A stretch of 44,297 bases of DNA, taken from assembly GCA_001513185.1 (NCBI GenBank), contig LFST01000025.1:59632-103928 (forward strand), read 5' to 3'. Source of the stretch: Candidatus Fermentithermobacillaceae bacterium DTU015. Lineage in GTDB: Bacteria; Bacillota; Sulfobacillia; Fermentithermobacillales; Fermentithermobacillaceae. Made by a program: the position numbers and the translations under genes. This document shows, one piece after another, positions 23,074 to 32,121 of the stretch (positions are counted from its first letter, which is position 1; the number at the start of each line of letters is the position of its first letter). The notes under the pieces are model-generated. The model did no database searches. It had not been told where the DNA came from and saw nothing but the letters and a program-made list of their open reading frames with translations.

Positions 23074-25413
23074 TTACTTTGCCTGCTTGGGCTGGCTGGG
23101 CCCACTTCCGGCTTCAGGCTGGGCGGCATCGCCTTGGCCCTGGTTTTCGAAAAGCCGCAAGTATTCGCTCATGGTGAGTTTGACTTCCCTTGGTTTTGAG
23201 CCCTCATAAGGGCCGATGTACCCCTTTAACTCCATGGCGTCAATCAGCCTGGCTGCCCTTGAATAACCAATGGGAAGCCTCCTCTGCAGCAGTGACACAG
23301 ATGCTTGTTTGGCTTCCACCACAATCCTGACCGCTTGAGAAAACAGGGGGTCATCTTCTGCTTGGGGCGTTTGAGGCGTAGGTTCAGGAACCGACAGCAC
23401 TCCTTGGGCAAATTGGGGTTTGGCCTGGCTCGAAGCAAACGACACTATTTCATCGATCTCCCGTTCAGATATGTACGAACCTTGTGCCCTGAGCGGCTTG
23501 ATGGCCCCAACAGGGAAGAATAGCATGTCGCCCCGGCCCAGGAGCTTCTCGGCACCTGCCATATCCAAAATGGTCCTCGAGTCTGTTTGCGAAGACACGG
23601 CAAACGCAACCCGTGACGGGATGTTTGCCTTGATGGTGCCCGTGATCACGTCTACCGACGGCCGCTGGGTGGCGACTACCAGGTGGATTCCTGCCGCCCT
23701 GGCCATCTGGGCGAGGCGGAAAATCGAATCTTCCACTTCTGCAGGCGCGACCATCATCAGGTCAGACAGCTCGTCTATTATGATCACAATGTAAGGAAGG
23801 GCAGGCTTAAGGCTGCCAGGCGGAGTAGCTATCTCATTGTACCGGTCTACATCCCGGGTCCCTACCTTTGTGAATTGCTCATACCGGGACTCCATTTCCT
23901 TAATCGCCCATCGTAGCGCCGCCGAGGCCTTCTTGGGATCGGTCACCACAGGTGCGATCAAGTGTGGTATGTGAGACCATGCAGAAAGCTCCACCCGTTT
24001 AGGATCGATGAGCAGGAGTTTTACCTGGTCAGGACGGGCCTTGTACAAGATACTGGTGATTATTGTATTTATGCACACGCTCTTGCCTGAGCCTGTAGCG
24101 CCTGCAATCAGCAGGTGGACGCATTTTTCCAAGGTGGTCACTACAGGCCGTCCCGAAATGTCTTTGCCAAGGGCTATGGTAAGAGGAGAACGGCTGTTCC
24201 TGAATTGTTTTGACTCAAACACTTCCCTTATATGGACTATCGATATGTCTTTGTTTGGCACTTCGATTCCCACTGCTGACTTGCCCGGAATGGGTGCCTC
24301 TATCCTGACGTCAGGAGCTGCCAGGGCAAGGGCTAGGTCTTGAGCAAGGTTGACTATGCTGGACACCTTCACGCCCGGGCCTGGTTGCAGCTCAAACCGG
24401 GTTGCCGCGGGTCCTCTGGCTACATCAACCACTTTGGCGGTGACCCCGAAAGAGTGCAGAGTCTTCTCTATTATCCTGGCCTTCTCTTCAAGGACCTGGG
24501 TCTGGCGCACCCGTTTCTTAGGTTCGGGTTTTTCCAGCAAGGAAAGGGGAGGCAGCTCATAAAACACCTCTTCGCTCAAGGGAGGCTGTTCCATGCTGGG
24601 AGGGAAAAACGTCTCCTCCTTAGCGCCAGCTCCATCTGTGTCTTCCTCCACAGGCTCATCAAGCAGCTCCCGCGCCGACAGGCGTGCTTGTATCTGGGAC
24701 ACTGTAGCCGAAAAAGAGGTCGCCGGTTCTTCTTCATATGGCGATTGGCCTGGGTCCTCGTGGGTATCCATATCGGAACTTTCCAAGACTTCATATTCAA
24801 TGTCTTCTTCAGCCGGGCCCTGGGGCTTGAACAGGTCGGCAAAGAAGGCTTGTACTCTGCGCCAGCCGGTGAGCCACACAAGCCACAGCACGTTAAGGGG
24901 TGTGTGGGCGGGCTTATTGAGTAACATGCTGAGCCCCGACCACATGCCCAGGAGCATCACAATGATGGCTCCGAACCTGCCAAGGGCAACCCTCAGAAAC
25001 CAATCCAATGCCGCGCCCACAAGCCCGCCGCCTGCACCCATCTTGGCCATGTCGAAGGTGTTCTCCCAAGGGATTTTTATATCATGCCAGAGGGCGGCCA
25101 GGGTTATGAGCAACATCCAAAGCCCGCCTACGGGCCTTGGAATGGTAGCCTCAGGTTTAGCAAGTTTGACAAGCGACGTGAGCACTATCAGGAAACACAG
25201 GTACATGGCCAGATCTCCCGTGATGGACGCAATGCGCCTTGCTATCCAGAGAGTGAGGGTGAGCGCCCATCCATGCCCTGAGGGCTTTGATGTTGATACC
25301 CCCAAGGCGGTCACGAAGAATATCCCTAAGATTAGGGTGGCTATCCACGGCCATCTTGTAGGCCTCGGTTGTGTATCTGTGTCCTTGATGTTTGTCCTCC
25401 GCCGTCTTGCCAA
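23074..25413 (-). CDS. ftsK: DNA translocase FtsK/SpoIIIE
   Basis: A 779-residue septal DNA pump that moves chromosomes during division or sporulation. Four N-terminal membrane helices (within residues 20-180) are followed by an acidic, low-complexity linker (about 190-290), then the motor: [19 protein letters not shown] is Walker A and [14 protein letters not shown] is Walker B. The C-terminal gamma winged helix ([29 protein letters not shown]) reads polar sequences that orient translocation. TTG 25413 is the start since GGAGGG (25425-25420) is 6 bases upstream. The gene converges on the subtilase gene and diverges from the cobalamin adenosyltransferase gene. Length matches SpoIIIE. Confidence 0.96.
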   Translation of the reverse strand: MARRRRTNIKDTDTQPRPTRWPWIATLILGIFFVTALGVSTSKPSGHGWALTLTLWIARRIASITGDLAMYLCFLIVLTSLVKLAKPEATIPRPVGGLWMLLITLAALWHDIKIPWENTFDMAKMGAGGGLVGAALDWFLRVALGRFGAIIVMLLGMWSGLSMLLNKPAHTPLNVLWLVWLTGWRRVQAFFADLFKPQGPAEEDIEYEVLESSDMDTHEDPGQSPYEEEPATSFSATVSQIQARLSARELLDEPVEEDTDGAGAKEETFFPPSMEQPPLSEEVFYELPPLSLLEKPEPKKRVRQTQVLEEKARIIEKTLHSFGVTAKVVDVARGPAATRFELQPGPGVKVSSIVNLAQDLALALAAPDVRIEAPIPGKSAVGIEVPNKDISIVHIREVFESKQFRNSRSPLTIALGKDISGRPVVTTLEKCVHLLIAGATGSGKSVCINTIITSILYKARPDQVKLLLIDPKRVELSAWSHIPHLIAPVVTDPKKASAALRWAIKEMESRYEQFTKVGTRDVDRYNEIATPPGSLKPALPYIVIIIDELSDLMMVAPAEVEDSIFRLAQMARAAGIHLVVATQRPSVDVITGTIKANIPSRVAFAVSSQTDSRTILDMAGAEKLLGRGDMLFFPVGAIKPLRAQGSYISEREIDEIVSFASSQAKPQFAQGVLSVPEPTPQTPQAEDDPLFSQAVRIVVEAKQASVSLLQRRLPIGYSRAARLIDAMELKGYIGPYEGSKPREVKLTMSEYLRLFENQGQGDAAQPEAGSGPSQPKQAK

Positions 25414-25577
25414 TGGAAACCCTCCAACAAGGTTGTGGACCTTCTATATTGTAAAGTCGGATTGCCGGTGCCGGTTTCAAGTAAATTTCCTGGCAGTGTT
25501 CGCGAATTCCTGCTCTTAAGGTTTAAAATACCTATGAGCCCGTTGGGTGTGTACCAAAGGATGCACCCTTAGTTTAC

Positions 25578-25607
25578 AGTATAGAGGGTAACTATCAGCT
25601 TTCGCAA
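25578..25607 (-). promoter_or_regulatory. Candidate sigma-A promoter for ftsK
   Basis: On the minus strand TTGCGA (25607-25602) is followed after 18 bases by TATACT (25583-25578). It lies about 160 bases upstream of the ftsK start, in the 240-base divergent gap with the cobalamin adenosyltransferase gene. The match is fair, and the distance leaves a long untranslated leader. Confidence 0.35.
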
Positions 25608-25654
25608 AGCATATTTGGCGTCTAACAAGTTTAAATCCACAGGAGGTGCGGGAA

Positions 25655-26191
25655 TTGGACAGTGCTAACAGGGGCCTGGTAATGGTGTATACGGGAAACG
25701 GCAAGGGAAAAACCACCGCTGCCCTTGGGCTGGCCTTAAGGCAAATCGGTTGGGGCAGGCGTGTGCTGTTCCTCCAGTTCATGAAAGGCGAGGGAAACGT
25801 TTACGGCGAAAGGATCGCAGCTCAGAAGTATCTGCCTCTCTTGGAGATAGAGCAACTGGGGCGGGAGGAGTTCGTGAACCTTTCGGACCCGGACCCCATA
25901 GACAGGAAGCTGGCGCAACAAGGCCTAGAAAGGGCTAAAGAGGCGATTAAGTCAAAGCAGTACGGGCTTGTGGTACTTGACGAAGTCTGTGTGGCCACAG
26001 CCTGCGGGCTGGTTTCGGCGGAACAGGTGATAGAGCTCTTAGGCGCTGTGCCAGAAGGTACCGACGTAGTGCTCACTGGAAGGTACTGTCCTGAGGCGAT
26101 CATTGATATGGCAGACATGGTGTCCGAAGTAAGAGAGGTCAAGCACCACTACAAAAAAGGCATACCTGCAAGGGAAGGTATAGAGTTTTGA
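25655..26191 (+). CDS. cobO: Cob(I)alamin/cob(I)yrinic acid a,c-diamide adenosyltransferase (CobO/BtuR family)
   Basis: A 178-residue P-loop enzyme that transfers the adenosyl group of ATP to cobalt of corrinoids to make coenzyme B12. VYTGNGKGKTTAALGLALRQ is the Walker A region that in this family binds ATP in reversed orientation; VVLDEVCVATACGLVSAEQV and DVVLTGRYCPEAIIDMADMV are family motifs. The start is TTG 25655 because AGGAGG (25641-25646) is 8 bases upstream; the frame upstream of it overlaps that ribosome site. There are no other cobalamin genes next to it and no cobalamin riboswitch was seen upstream, so it may serve salvage of imported corrinoids. Confidence 0.94.
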   Translation: MDSANRGLVMVYTGNGKGKTTAALGLALRQIGWGRRVLFLQFMKGEGNVYGERIAAQKYLPLLEIEQLGREEFVNLSDPDPIDRKLAQQGLERAKEAIKSKQYGLVVLDEVCVATACGLVSAEQVIELLGAVPEGTDVVLTGRYCPEAIIDMADMVSEVREVKHHYKKGIPAREGIEF

Positions 26192-26196
26192 GCTTC

Positions 26197-26216
26197 CCTG
26201 AACGGTACCGGTCAGG
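26197..26216. other. Near-palindrome at convergent gene ends
   Basis: The 20 bases 26197-26216 pair with themselves (CCTGA with TCAGG outside, CGG with CCG inside, one mismatch between). They cover the small gap between the cobalamin adenosyltransferase stop and the convergent hypothetical gene. There is no T tract, so it is a possible weak terminator only. Confidence 0.35.
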
Positions 26217-26793
26217 CCTCACTGCTTAACTGTTTCATCTTTGCATTTAGTTCATCAAGTTGGGTGCTTAGTTGCTTGAGCTGCTGCTCAGCCAGGTTTA
26301 TGTAGAATTCCATTTCTTTTTTCTTCTCGGGGGCGGCAGTATTCAGCATAGTCTTGCATTCGCGGTATATGTCCAATACCCTGTCCATTTCTTGTTTGAG
26401 CCTAAGGGATTCCTCCTGAGCTGCTTCCAAGGTGTCCTGCACATAGGAAGCATCGGGCAGCAGCACTTCCTGGTACCACGGGGTATCTTCTGCGTTGTCG
26501 AAATCCAGCATAACGCAGATTTCCGATTGTTTGTTGCTCACAGCTTGCACAAAAGCCACCGGATTGGGCATGGTAACGCCTGAGACAGTTGCTTGGAAAG
26601 GTTCGTTGGGCCACAGTGCCTTCCTTCTCATGGTGAGCTTCACCGCAACCTCTGCTCCTCTGAGGTCGGCGACAAAGTGCACCCGGTCTACCTGTCCGAT
26701 AAGAAAACCCATGAGGTAGCTCAGCAATGGGTGCCTTATCACCATGAGGCTGAAATTGTGCAAAGCTTCGAGTTTCTTATCTCTCGGTATCAC
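26212..26793 (-). CDS. Uncharacterised protein with C-terminal coiled coil
   Basis: About 193 residues; I do not recognise the family. Residues 1-120 appear globular with alternating strands (VHFVADLRGAEVAVKLTMRR and EICVMLDFDNAEDTPWY). From about residue 125 to the end the sequence is strongly helical and charged with heptad Leu/Met spacing (EEAAQEESLRLKQEMDR-like stretch and LAEQQLKQLSTQLDELNAKMKQL), predicting a coiled coil. No membrane helix, signal peptide or catalytic motif is seen. The start is GTG 26793, because AGGTGG (26807-26802) lies 8 bases upstream; an in-frame GTG at 26805 would overlap that site. It diverges from the sensor kinase gene and converges on cobO. The coding call rests on codon-like composition, a good ribosome site and lack of better frames. 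Confidence 0.7.
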   Translation of the reverse strand: MIPRDKKLEALHNFSLMVIRHPLLSYLMGFLIGQVDRVHFVADLRGAEVAVKLTMRRKALWPNEPFQATVSGVTMPNPVAFVQAVSNKQSEICVMLDFDNAEDTPWYQEVLLPDASYVQDTLEAAQEESLRLKQEMDRVLDIYRECKTMLNTAAPEKKKEMEFYINLAEQQLKQLSTQLDELNAKMKQLSSEA

Positions 26794-26918
26794 GTCAATC
26801 GCCACCTCATGCCTATTGTACCCTAATCTCCGGCCATAGTGCTTATTATTTCCTCGATGTACAAAGGAACTTCAGGAGGCGCGGAGAACACATTAGCATA
26901 ACCCACCGCAGCAGGCAG

Positions 26919-28628
26919 GTGAATGCCAAGGTGAAATCAAGGTATCTCTTGGTTCAAAAAGCCGAGGCTGCCCTTATAGAGGAAAAGGCGGAGAAGCTGT
27001 TTGGCATTACCAGGCTCTTGGATTCTTACCTCAAAGGCAGTTTCCACGACATTGTCAGGGATGGGACCCGGGAGGATCAGATTGCTGCATTGAACCACGC
27101 GCTTACACCGTTTGTAGACATGGTGGCTGCTTGCTATCGAGGAGTGGGAGCCGGATATTATTCCAAAGAGCTAAGGGCAATAGTGGCGTACGGCCCAAGC
27201 GAGCGGTTCGGATCTAAAGTGGAGATGGACCTGGGCCAGGACCACCTTGGGTGGCAAGCCATGGCGTCGGGCAAAGAGACTGTAGGCATAGGTTCCATGG
27301 TCCGGGGTGAGATCATGAACTGTATGCGCCCCCTTATACGCGAAGGTGAGGCAATAGGGTTTGTGTGGGCAAATGAAACATTGGAAGATGTATATTCCCA
27401 GATCCGCATGGGTGCCAGGGATGTGTTCTTTTCAGACAATATAGAGCCTCTCTTGGGCCTCACGGGGCTGCTGCTATTCGCATCCCAAGTGCTGTTGTTC
27501 AAAAATGAAAACGCCGGGCAGGGCCAGAGCGATATAATCCCCGGACTTGAGCGGCTGGAACGCTACCTTAAGCTTTTCCTCGACAGCCTGAGCCTTGCGG
27601 TAATCCTGGTTGGGCATGACGAACGCATAAGTTTCGCCTCATCGGGCATTAAGGACATCCTGGGTGTACCTCCTGAAGCGCTGATTTCACAGCCTGTGCG
27701 GGAGGTGCTGCAGCGCTTTGGCATAGATCCCCACTTTGCCCTGGACGATGCCACAAGGGGCGCCAAGAACAGGTTCGTAAATGTCCCTGTTCACGTAGAC
27801 GGCGTGGAAAAGCTGGTCACCATGGTGACCACCGGGGTTACCATGCCCCATTGGGCAGGTCATGGCACTGACGTACCCGAAACCTATGGCCATATCATAA
27901 TCTTGGAAGACCTAAGGGAAGCCAGGGCCCAAGAGGAGCGGCTGGAGCGTATAGAAAGGCTGGCCACGGTGGGTGAGCTGGCGGCGGCAATTGCCCACGA
28001 AGTGAGGAACCCCCTTACGGTGGTGAAGGGTGCAGTGTCCCTCTTGCCCCAGCGCTTGGACGACCCGGACTTCTTAGGCAAGTTCCAGGGAATTGTGACG
28101 CAAGAGGTAGACAGGATCGACCGGACCATCGATTCGCTGCTCAATTTCGCGAGGTTTTCCCAGCCTAAGATGGCACGGATAAATGTAATCCCTATCCTCA
28201 AGCGTGCGTGCGACTTGATTTCGCCCTACGCCAAGATAAACAAGACCATGGTTGAAACTCACTGGCCCGACTCGGTTCCTGATGTTATGGCTGATCCCGA
28301 GCATCTTATACAGGCGTTTATGAACTTGTTTCTCAATGGGATACAGGCCATGCCTCAGGGGGGAACGCTCAAGGTGAAGGCCCAATGGGTGCCTGGTTCT
28401 AAGTACATTACGATCTCAGTTGAAGATACGGGAATAGGCATGCCGCCTGAGCACATACCCCGGATTTTCGATATGTTCTTCACTACCAGAAAAGGCGGTA
28501 CCGGGCTGGGGCTCCCCTTGGTGCAGCGCATCATATATGAGCATCAGGGGTTTCTGGAGGTAGATTCGGCCTTGGGTAAGGGCAGTTGCTTTTGGATCAG
28601 GTTGCCGGTAGCGTCAGGAAACGAATAG
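26919..28628 (+). CDS. Cytoplasmic sensor histidine kinase (GAF-PAS-HisKA-HATPase, AtoS/NtrB-like)
   Basis: A 569-residue kinase without clear membrane anchors. Residues about 40-210 resemble a GAF sensor domain, about 220-330 a PAS domain, and about 345-420 the HisKA dimerisation domain with phospho-acceptor His-360 in AAAIAHEVRNPLTVV. The ATPase domain carries NLFLNGIQAMPQGG (N box), DTGIGMPPEH (G1) and GGTGLGLPLVQ (G2). It is 16 bases upstream of a sigma-54 activator, its evident partner, and therefore likely senses a cytosolic signal connected with the downstream CoA-transferase operon. The start is uncertain: GTG 26919 is the first ordinary start, but a perfect AGGAGG at 26874-26879 has no ATG, GTG or TTG at normal distance; an in-frame ATT is at 26892. 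Confidence 0.9.
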   Translation: MNAKVKSRYLLVQKAEAALIEEKAEKLFGITRLLDSYLKGSFHDIVRDGTREDQIAALNHALTPFVDMVAACYRGVGAGYYSKELRAIVAYGPSERFGSKVEMDLGQDHLGWQAMASGKETVGIGSMVRGEIMNCMRPLIREGEAIGFVWANETLEDVYSQIRMGARDVFFSDNIEPLLGLTGLLLFASQVLLFKNENAGQGQSDIIPGLERLERYLKLFLDSLSLAVILVGHDERISFASSGIKDILGVPPEALISQPVREVLQRFGIDPHFALDDATRGAKNRFVNVPVHVDGVEKLVTMVTTGVTMPHWAGHGTDVPETYGHIIILEDLREARAQEERLERIERLATVGELAAAIAHEVRNPLTVVKGAVSLLPQRLDDPDFLGKFQGIVTQEVDRIDRTIDSLLNFARFSQPKMARINVIPILKRACDLISPYAKINKTMVETHWPDSVPDVMADPEHLIQAFMNLFLNGIQAMPQGGTLKVKAQWVPGSKYITISVEDTGIGMPPEHIPRIFDMFFTTRKGGTGLGLPLVQRIIYEHQGFLEVDSALGKGSCFWIRLPVASGNE

Positions 28629-28644
28629 TTGCAGGGGGAAAAGC

Positions 28645-30072
28645 ATGAGGGAAAGGATTCTGGTAATCGACGATGAGCCCAACATAGTGTGGTTGTTTAA
28701 GGAGATCTTCGGCGATGCCTACGAGGTGTTGGGAGCCCAAACTGCAGAGGACGGGTTGCGGGCAGCCTGGGATCACGATGTCCACCTGGTGATGCTGGAC
28801 CTCAGGCTTCCGGGAATCAGCGGCTTGCAAGCCCTCCAGGAGCTTAAGGCCCAGGGGCACCAGGGGCCCGTGATAATCATGACGGCTTACGGCGAAGTGA
28901 AAACTGCGGTCCAGGCCATGAAATCGGGGGCATATGACTACATCACCAAGCCGTTTGACGTAGAAGAACTCAAACATGTAGTCCAAGGAGCGCTCAGGTA
29001 TGCCAAGCTCACTACTGAAGTCACACGGCTGAGGCAGGAGCTTGAGGAGAAATTCCGCCTCAAGAACATTGTCACCGTTTCTCCCAAGATGATAGAGCTG
29101 TTTTCAGTGATCGAGCGGGTGTCTGCCAGCGACGTATGTGTGTTGATTCAAGGCGAAAGCGGTACGGGAAAAGAAATTGTGGCCAAGGCCATCCATTATG
29201 CGTCTTCCAGGAAAGATAAGCCCTTTGTGCCGGTAAACTGTGCAGCCCTCCCGGAGCACCTGCTTGAAAGCGAGCTTTTCGGCTACGAGGCGGGCGCGTT
29301 TTCAGGGGCCAGGAAGACAAAACCGGGCAAATTTGAGCTGGCCCATGGAGGCACCGTGTTCTTGGATGAAGTGGGGGAGCTGCCCTTGCCCATGCAGCCT
29401 AAGATCTTGCGGGTGTTAGAGGAAAACCAGATCGACCGGCTTGGCGGAACCAGGCGGTTGCCCATCGATGTAAGGGTAGTGGCTGCCACCAACAAGGACC
29501 TGCGTGAGGAGGTCAAGCAAGGGCGGTTCAGGCAAGATCTGTACTTCAGGCTGGCGGTGTTTCCCATCACCATACCGCCTTTAAGGGAGCGGAAGGAAGA
29601 CATACCCGTGCTTGCCAAGCATTTTCTCAAAGAATTTGCCGACAGGCGGAATATGGCTGCTTTGACTATTGCAGAAGATGCAATGGAAGTGCTTGTGTCG
29701 TACCCATGGCCAGGCAATGTGAGGGAACTTAAGAACATTATGCAGCAACTGTCGCTGCTATGCGATGGGCCTGTGATAAGCAAGAGAGACCTGCCCGCAT
29801 TTCTGTGGGATCCTGATTGGCCCTCCCATGGATCCGGTATCTTGGGGCAGGCTTCTGTGCCTGCGCCATGGGCGGAACTTGAAGAGGTCTTAGACGATGA
29901 AGCCGGGTTGGGGCTGCCCCAGCTTAAACAGCGTGCCTGGGCTGCCATTGAAAAGGAGCTGATTTGCCGCGCGTTGGCTAAGTTCCAAGGCAACCGTACC
30001 CGGGCAGCACAATACCTCAAAGTCTCAAGGCGTACCTTCTACACCAAACTCAAGGAGTACGGCTTAGGGTGA
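28645..30072 (+). CDS. Sigma-54-dependent response regulator (AtoC/NtrC type)
   Basis: A 475-residue enhancer-binding protein. The receiver domain (residues 1-120) has the acidic pair DD at 9-10, phospho-acceptor Asp-52 in VMLDLRLPG and Lys in YITKPFD. The AAA+ domain has Walker A GESGTGKE, Walker B GGTVFLDEVGELP and arginine-finger context FRQDLYFRLAVFPI. The sigma-54-contact loop reads GAFSGA at 217-222, where most family members have GAFTGA. The C-terminal Fis-type helix-turn-helix (NRTRAAQYLKVSRRTFYTKL) binds upstream sites. AGGGGG is 6 bases before ATG 28645. It follows its kinase by 16 bases and precedes a sigma-54 promoter by about 130 bases, so control of the CoA-transferase-thiolase operon is very likely, as in the E. 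coli AtoSC system. Confidence 0.95.
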   Translation: MRERILVIDDEPNIVWLFKEIFGDAYEVLGAQTAEDGLRAAWDHDVHLVMLDLRLPGISGLQALQELKAQGHQGPVIIMTAYGEVKTAVQAMKSGAYDYITKPFDVEELKHVVQGALRYAKLTTEVTRLRQELEEKFRLKNIVTVSPKMIELFSVIERVSASDVCVLIQGESGTGKEIVAKAIHYASSRKDKPFVPVNCAALPEHLLESELFGYEAGAFSGARKTKPGKFELAHGGTVFLDEVGELPLPMQPKILRVLEENQIDRLGGTRRLPIDVRVVAATNKDLREEVKQGRFRQDLYFRLAVFPITIPPLRERKEDIPVLAKHFLKEFADRRNMAALTIAEDAMEVLVSYPWPGNVRELKNIMQQLSLLCDGPVISKRDLPAFLWDPDWPSHGSGILGQASVPAPWAELEEVLDDEAGLGLPQLKQRAWAAIEKELICRALAKFQGNRTRAAQYLKVSRRTFYTKLKEYGLG

Positions 30073-30087
30073 CTGGTGTGAAGTTTT

Positions 30088-30140
30088 CTGCACAATAGCT
30101 TACTTGGCTTCCCAGAAACCAACGCCGGGCTTCACAATAC
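30088..30140 (+). promoter_or_regulatory. Candidate activator-binding repeats upstream of the sigma-54 promoter
   Basis: Two related 11-mers, CTGCACAATAG (30088-30098) and CTTCACAATAC (30130-30140), occur 42 bases apart, four helical turns. They lie roughly 90-140 bases upstream of the predicted transcription start, the normal place for sites bound by sigma-54 activators. Each differs at only two positions from the other. Their role as binding sites is inference. Confidence 0.35.
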
Positions 30141-30200
30141 AAGGTGCTTGTTTGCCGGATAATCGCATGATCCCCCTGTTATCTGCGGATTTTGCCTCCG

Positions 30201-30216
30201 TGGCATGCAACTTGCA
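30201..30216 (+). promoter_or_regulatory. Sigma-54 (RpoN) promoter of the CoA-transferase-thiolase operon
   Basis: TGGCATGCAACTTGCA matches the sigma-54 consensus TGGCACG-N4-TTGCW with a single change (C to T). GG of the -24 element is at 30202-30203 and GC of the -12 element at 30214-30215, with the required 10 bases between. A start site about 12 bases on (near 30227) would leave a leader of about 18 bases containing the ribosome site AGGAGG at 30231-30236. The upstream neighbour is a sigma-54 activator gene. Confidence 0.85.
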
Positions 30217-30244
30217 TGTTATACCCCCGGAGGAGGTGTACGTT

Positions 30245-31258
30245 ATGTCTGAACTCTTGGTTTCCGACGCAGGCACCGGAAGGCTTTTCACCGATCCCGA
30301 TCCCGATAAGGCCAGGGAGTATTTCCGCTCCAAGTCCAGGGTGATGAAATCCAAACTCATGGACGTCAAACAGGCGGTATCGTTGTTCATAAAAGACGGC
30401 GACTATGTAGCCGTGGGAGGGTTTGGGACCAACCGTATCCCCACGGCAGCGCTTCACGAGATCTTGCGCCAGGGGAAGAAGGATCTGGGACTGTCGGGGC
30501 ATACTGCTACCCATGATTTCCAAATCCTAGCTGCCGGCGGGGCCATAAACAGGGTTGACGTGGCGTATGTGGTAGGACTTGAAGCCCGTGGCCTTTCAAA
30601 GGCTGCCAGGCGGCTGTTCGAAGAAGCCAAGATTGAGGTGTGTGAATGGACCAACGCAGCGCTTGCGTGGAGGTACCGGGCTGCAGCCATGGGTATCCCC
30701 TTCATACCCGCCAGGGTTATGTTTGGCACCGACACGTTTAGGTACAGTGGGGCAAAGCAAATCAAGTGCCCGTTCACAAGCAAGAAGCTGTTGGCGCTTC
30801 CCGCCCTGTATCCTGATGTAGCTATCATCCATGTGCACAGGGCTGATGCTTACGGTAACGCGCAAATCGACGGGATAACCGTATCTGACTTTGATGTGGC
30901 CAGGGCTGCCAAACGGGTAATCATCACGGCCGAGCGGCTCATCCCGCACGAAGAGATACGGAAGGATCCTTCCCGGACCATCATCCCTTACTACTGTGTG
31001 GATGCAGTGTGCCATGTGCCCTACGGCAGTTACCCGGGCAACATGCCCTACGAGTACTTTTCTGACGAGGAGCACCTTAGAGAATGGCTGGCGTCAGATG
31101 CGGATGTAACCACCTTACAGCCGTTCCTGCAGAAGTATATTTACGGCACCAAGGACTTCAGTGAGTACCTTGAGCTGTGCGGCGGTGAGGAGCGGCTGCT
31201 TCAGCTGCGCGACCTGGAACTCTTGCATAAGGCTGGGCCGCACCCGTCCGGCATGTAG
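30245..31258 (+). CDS. CoA-transferase family I, subunit A (glutaconate CoA-transferase A-like)
   Basis: A 337-residue subunit. DYVAVGGFGTNRIPTAALHEILRQGKK, VAIIHVHRADAYGNAQIDG and EEIRKDPSRTIIPYYCVDAVCHVPYGSYPGNM align well with glutaconate CoA-transferase subunit A and related proteins such as IpdA. With subunit B it would move CoA between acyl-CoA (often acetyl-CoA) and a carboxylic acid. The substrate is not determined by sequence: glutaconate, a 3-oxoacid, or hydrolysis of a ring-derived acyl-CoA (IpdAB-like) are all possible. ATG 30245 has AGGAGG 8 bases upstream; a longer frame from 30104 would run through the sigma-54 promoter. It is the first gene of a three-gene operon ending in a thiolase, which suggests beta-ketoacyl-CoA degradation. 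Confidence 0.88.
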   Translation: MSELLVSDAGTGRLFTDPDPDKAREYFRSKSRVMKSKLMDVKQAVSLFIKDGDYVAVGGFGTNRIPTAALHEILRQGKKDLGLSGHTATHDFQILAAGGAINRVDVAYVVGLEARGLSKAARRLFEEAKIEVCEWTNAALAWRYRAAAMGIPFIPARVMFGTDTFRYSGAKQIKCPFTSKKLLALPALYPDVAIIHVHRADAYGNAQIDGITVSDFDVARAAKRVIITAERLIPHEEIRKDPSRTIIPYYCVDAVCHVPYGSYPGNMPYEYFSDEEHLREWLASDADVTTLQPFLQKYIYGTKDFSEYLELCGGEERLLQLRDLELLHKAGPHPSGM

Positions 31259-31332
31259 CGGTACTCACCGCTTCCTGCGCCGTACAGGTACAGGCCGTTT
31301 CATGTGTAGGTTTGAGCAAGAAAGGAGGAACC

Positions 31333-32109
31333 ATGGTGGACTACAATCCCATGGAACTTATGATCATTCTGGCTTCCAGGATCCTGGAAGACGGATCTAC
31401 CGTAGTGGTTGGCACCGGCGCGCCGTGCGCCGCAGCCATGCTTGCCCAGAAAACCCATGCACCAAACCTGATGATCTTGTTTGAGGCGGGCGGGGTAGGC
31501 CCCCTGCTGCCTACCATGCCCATTTCAGTGGGGGATTCACGTACGTTCCATAAAGCCATAATGGCATCGAGTATGCCCGAAATCATGGAAACGTGCCAAC
31601 GGGGGCTAATCGACTACTGCTTCCTAGGCGGAGCTCAGATCGATAAGTACGGCAACCTAAACTCCACCGTAATCGGCGATTTTGCCCGGCCTAAAGTCCG
31701 GTTTCCGGGGTCCGGTGGGGCCAACGACCTGGCGTCCCTGTGTTGGCGCACCCTTGTTATGACCCCCCACGACAAGCGGCGGTTCGTGGAGAAGGTAGAT
31801 TTCATCACCACCCCGGGTTACCTCACCGGCCCGGGGGCGAGGGAAGAATCAGGGCTGCCGCCTGATACCGGGCCTTACAAGGTGATCACCAACTTGTGTG
31901 TGTTGGGGTTCGATCAGGAGACCAAACAAATGAAAGTGGAATCTATCCATCCTGGGGTGACCAGGGAAGATATCATCAATAACACTGGTTTTGAGCTGCT
32001 GTGGGACGAAGATCTCAAGACATCTTTGCCGCCTACAGAGGAGGAGTTGAGGATACTCAGGGAAGAAGTAGATCCCATGAAATATATCATAGGACGTCAG
32101 GCGAGCTGA
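31333..32109 (+). CDS. CoA-transferase family I, subunit B (glutaconate CoA-transferase B-like)
   Basis: A 258-residue partner of the preceding subunit A. In this family the catalytic Glu lies in the small subunit. Here Glu-51 in LMILFEAGGVGPLLPTMPISVGD occupies that position, close to Glu-54 of the Acidaminococcus enzyme, so catalytic competence is expected. GLIDYCFLGGAQIDKYGNLNST and RFPGSGGANDLASLCWRT are further family motifs. ATG 31333 has a very strong ribosome site, AAAGGAGG at 31321-31328, 4 bases upstream; a longer frame starts within it. The gap to subunit A is 74 bases, and to the thiolase 12 bases. Confidence 0.9.
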   Translation: MVDYNPMELMIILASRILEDGSTVVVGTGAPCAAAMLAQKTHAPNLMILFEAGGVGPLLPTMPISVGDSRTFHKAIMASSMPEIMETCQRGLIDYCFLGGAQIDKYGNLNSTVIGDFARPKVRFPGSGGANDLASLCWRTLVMTPHDKRRFVEKVDFITTPGYLTGPGAREESGLPPDTGPYKVITNLCVLGFDQETKQMKVESIHPGVTREDIINNTGFELLWDEDLKTSLPPTEEELRILREEVDPMKYIIGRQAS

Positions 32110-32121
32110 AGGGGGCGGAAC

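Noticed and set aside
24593-25519. 308-residue plus-strand ORF opposite ftsK
   Set aside because: It reads through the antisense of the FtsK membrane and linker region with no motif of its own.
25426-25640. Cobalamin riboswitch before cobO
   Set aside because: The B12-box and its flanking stems are not recognisable in this gap.
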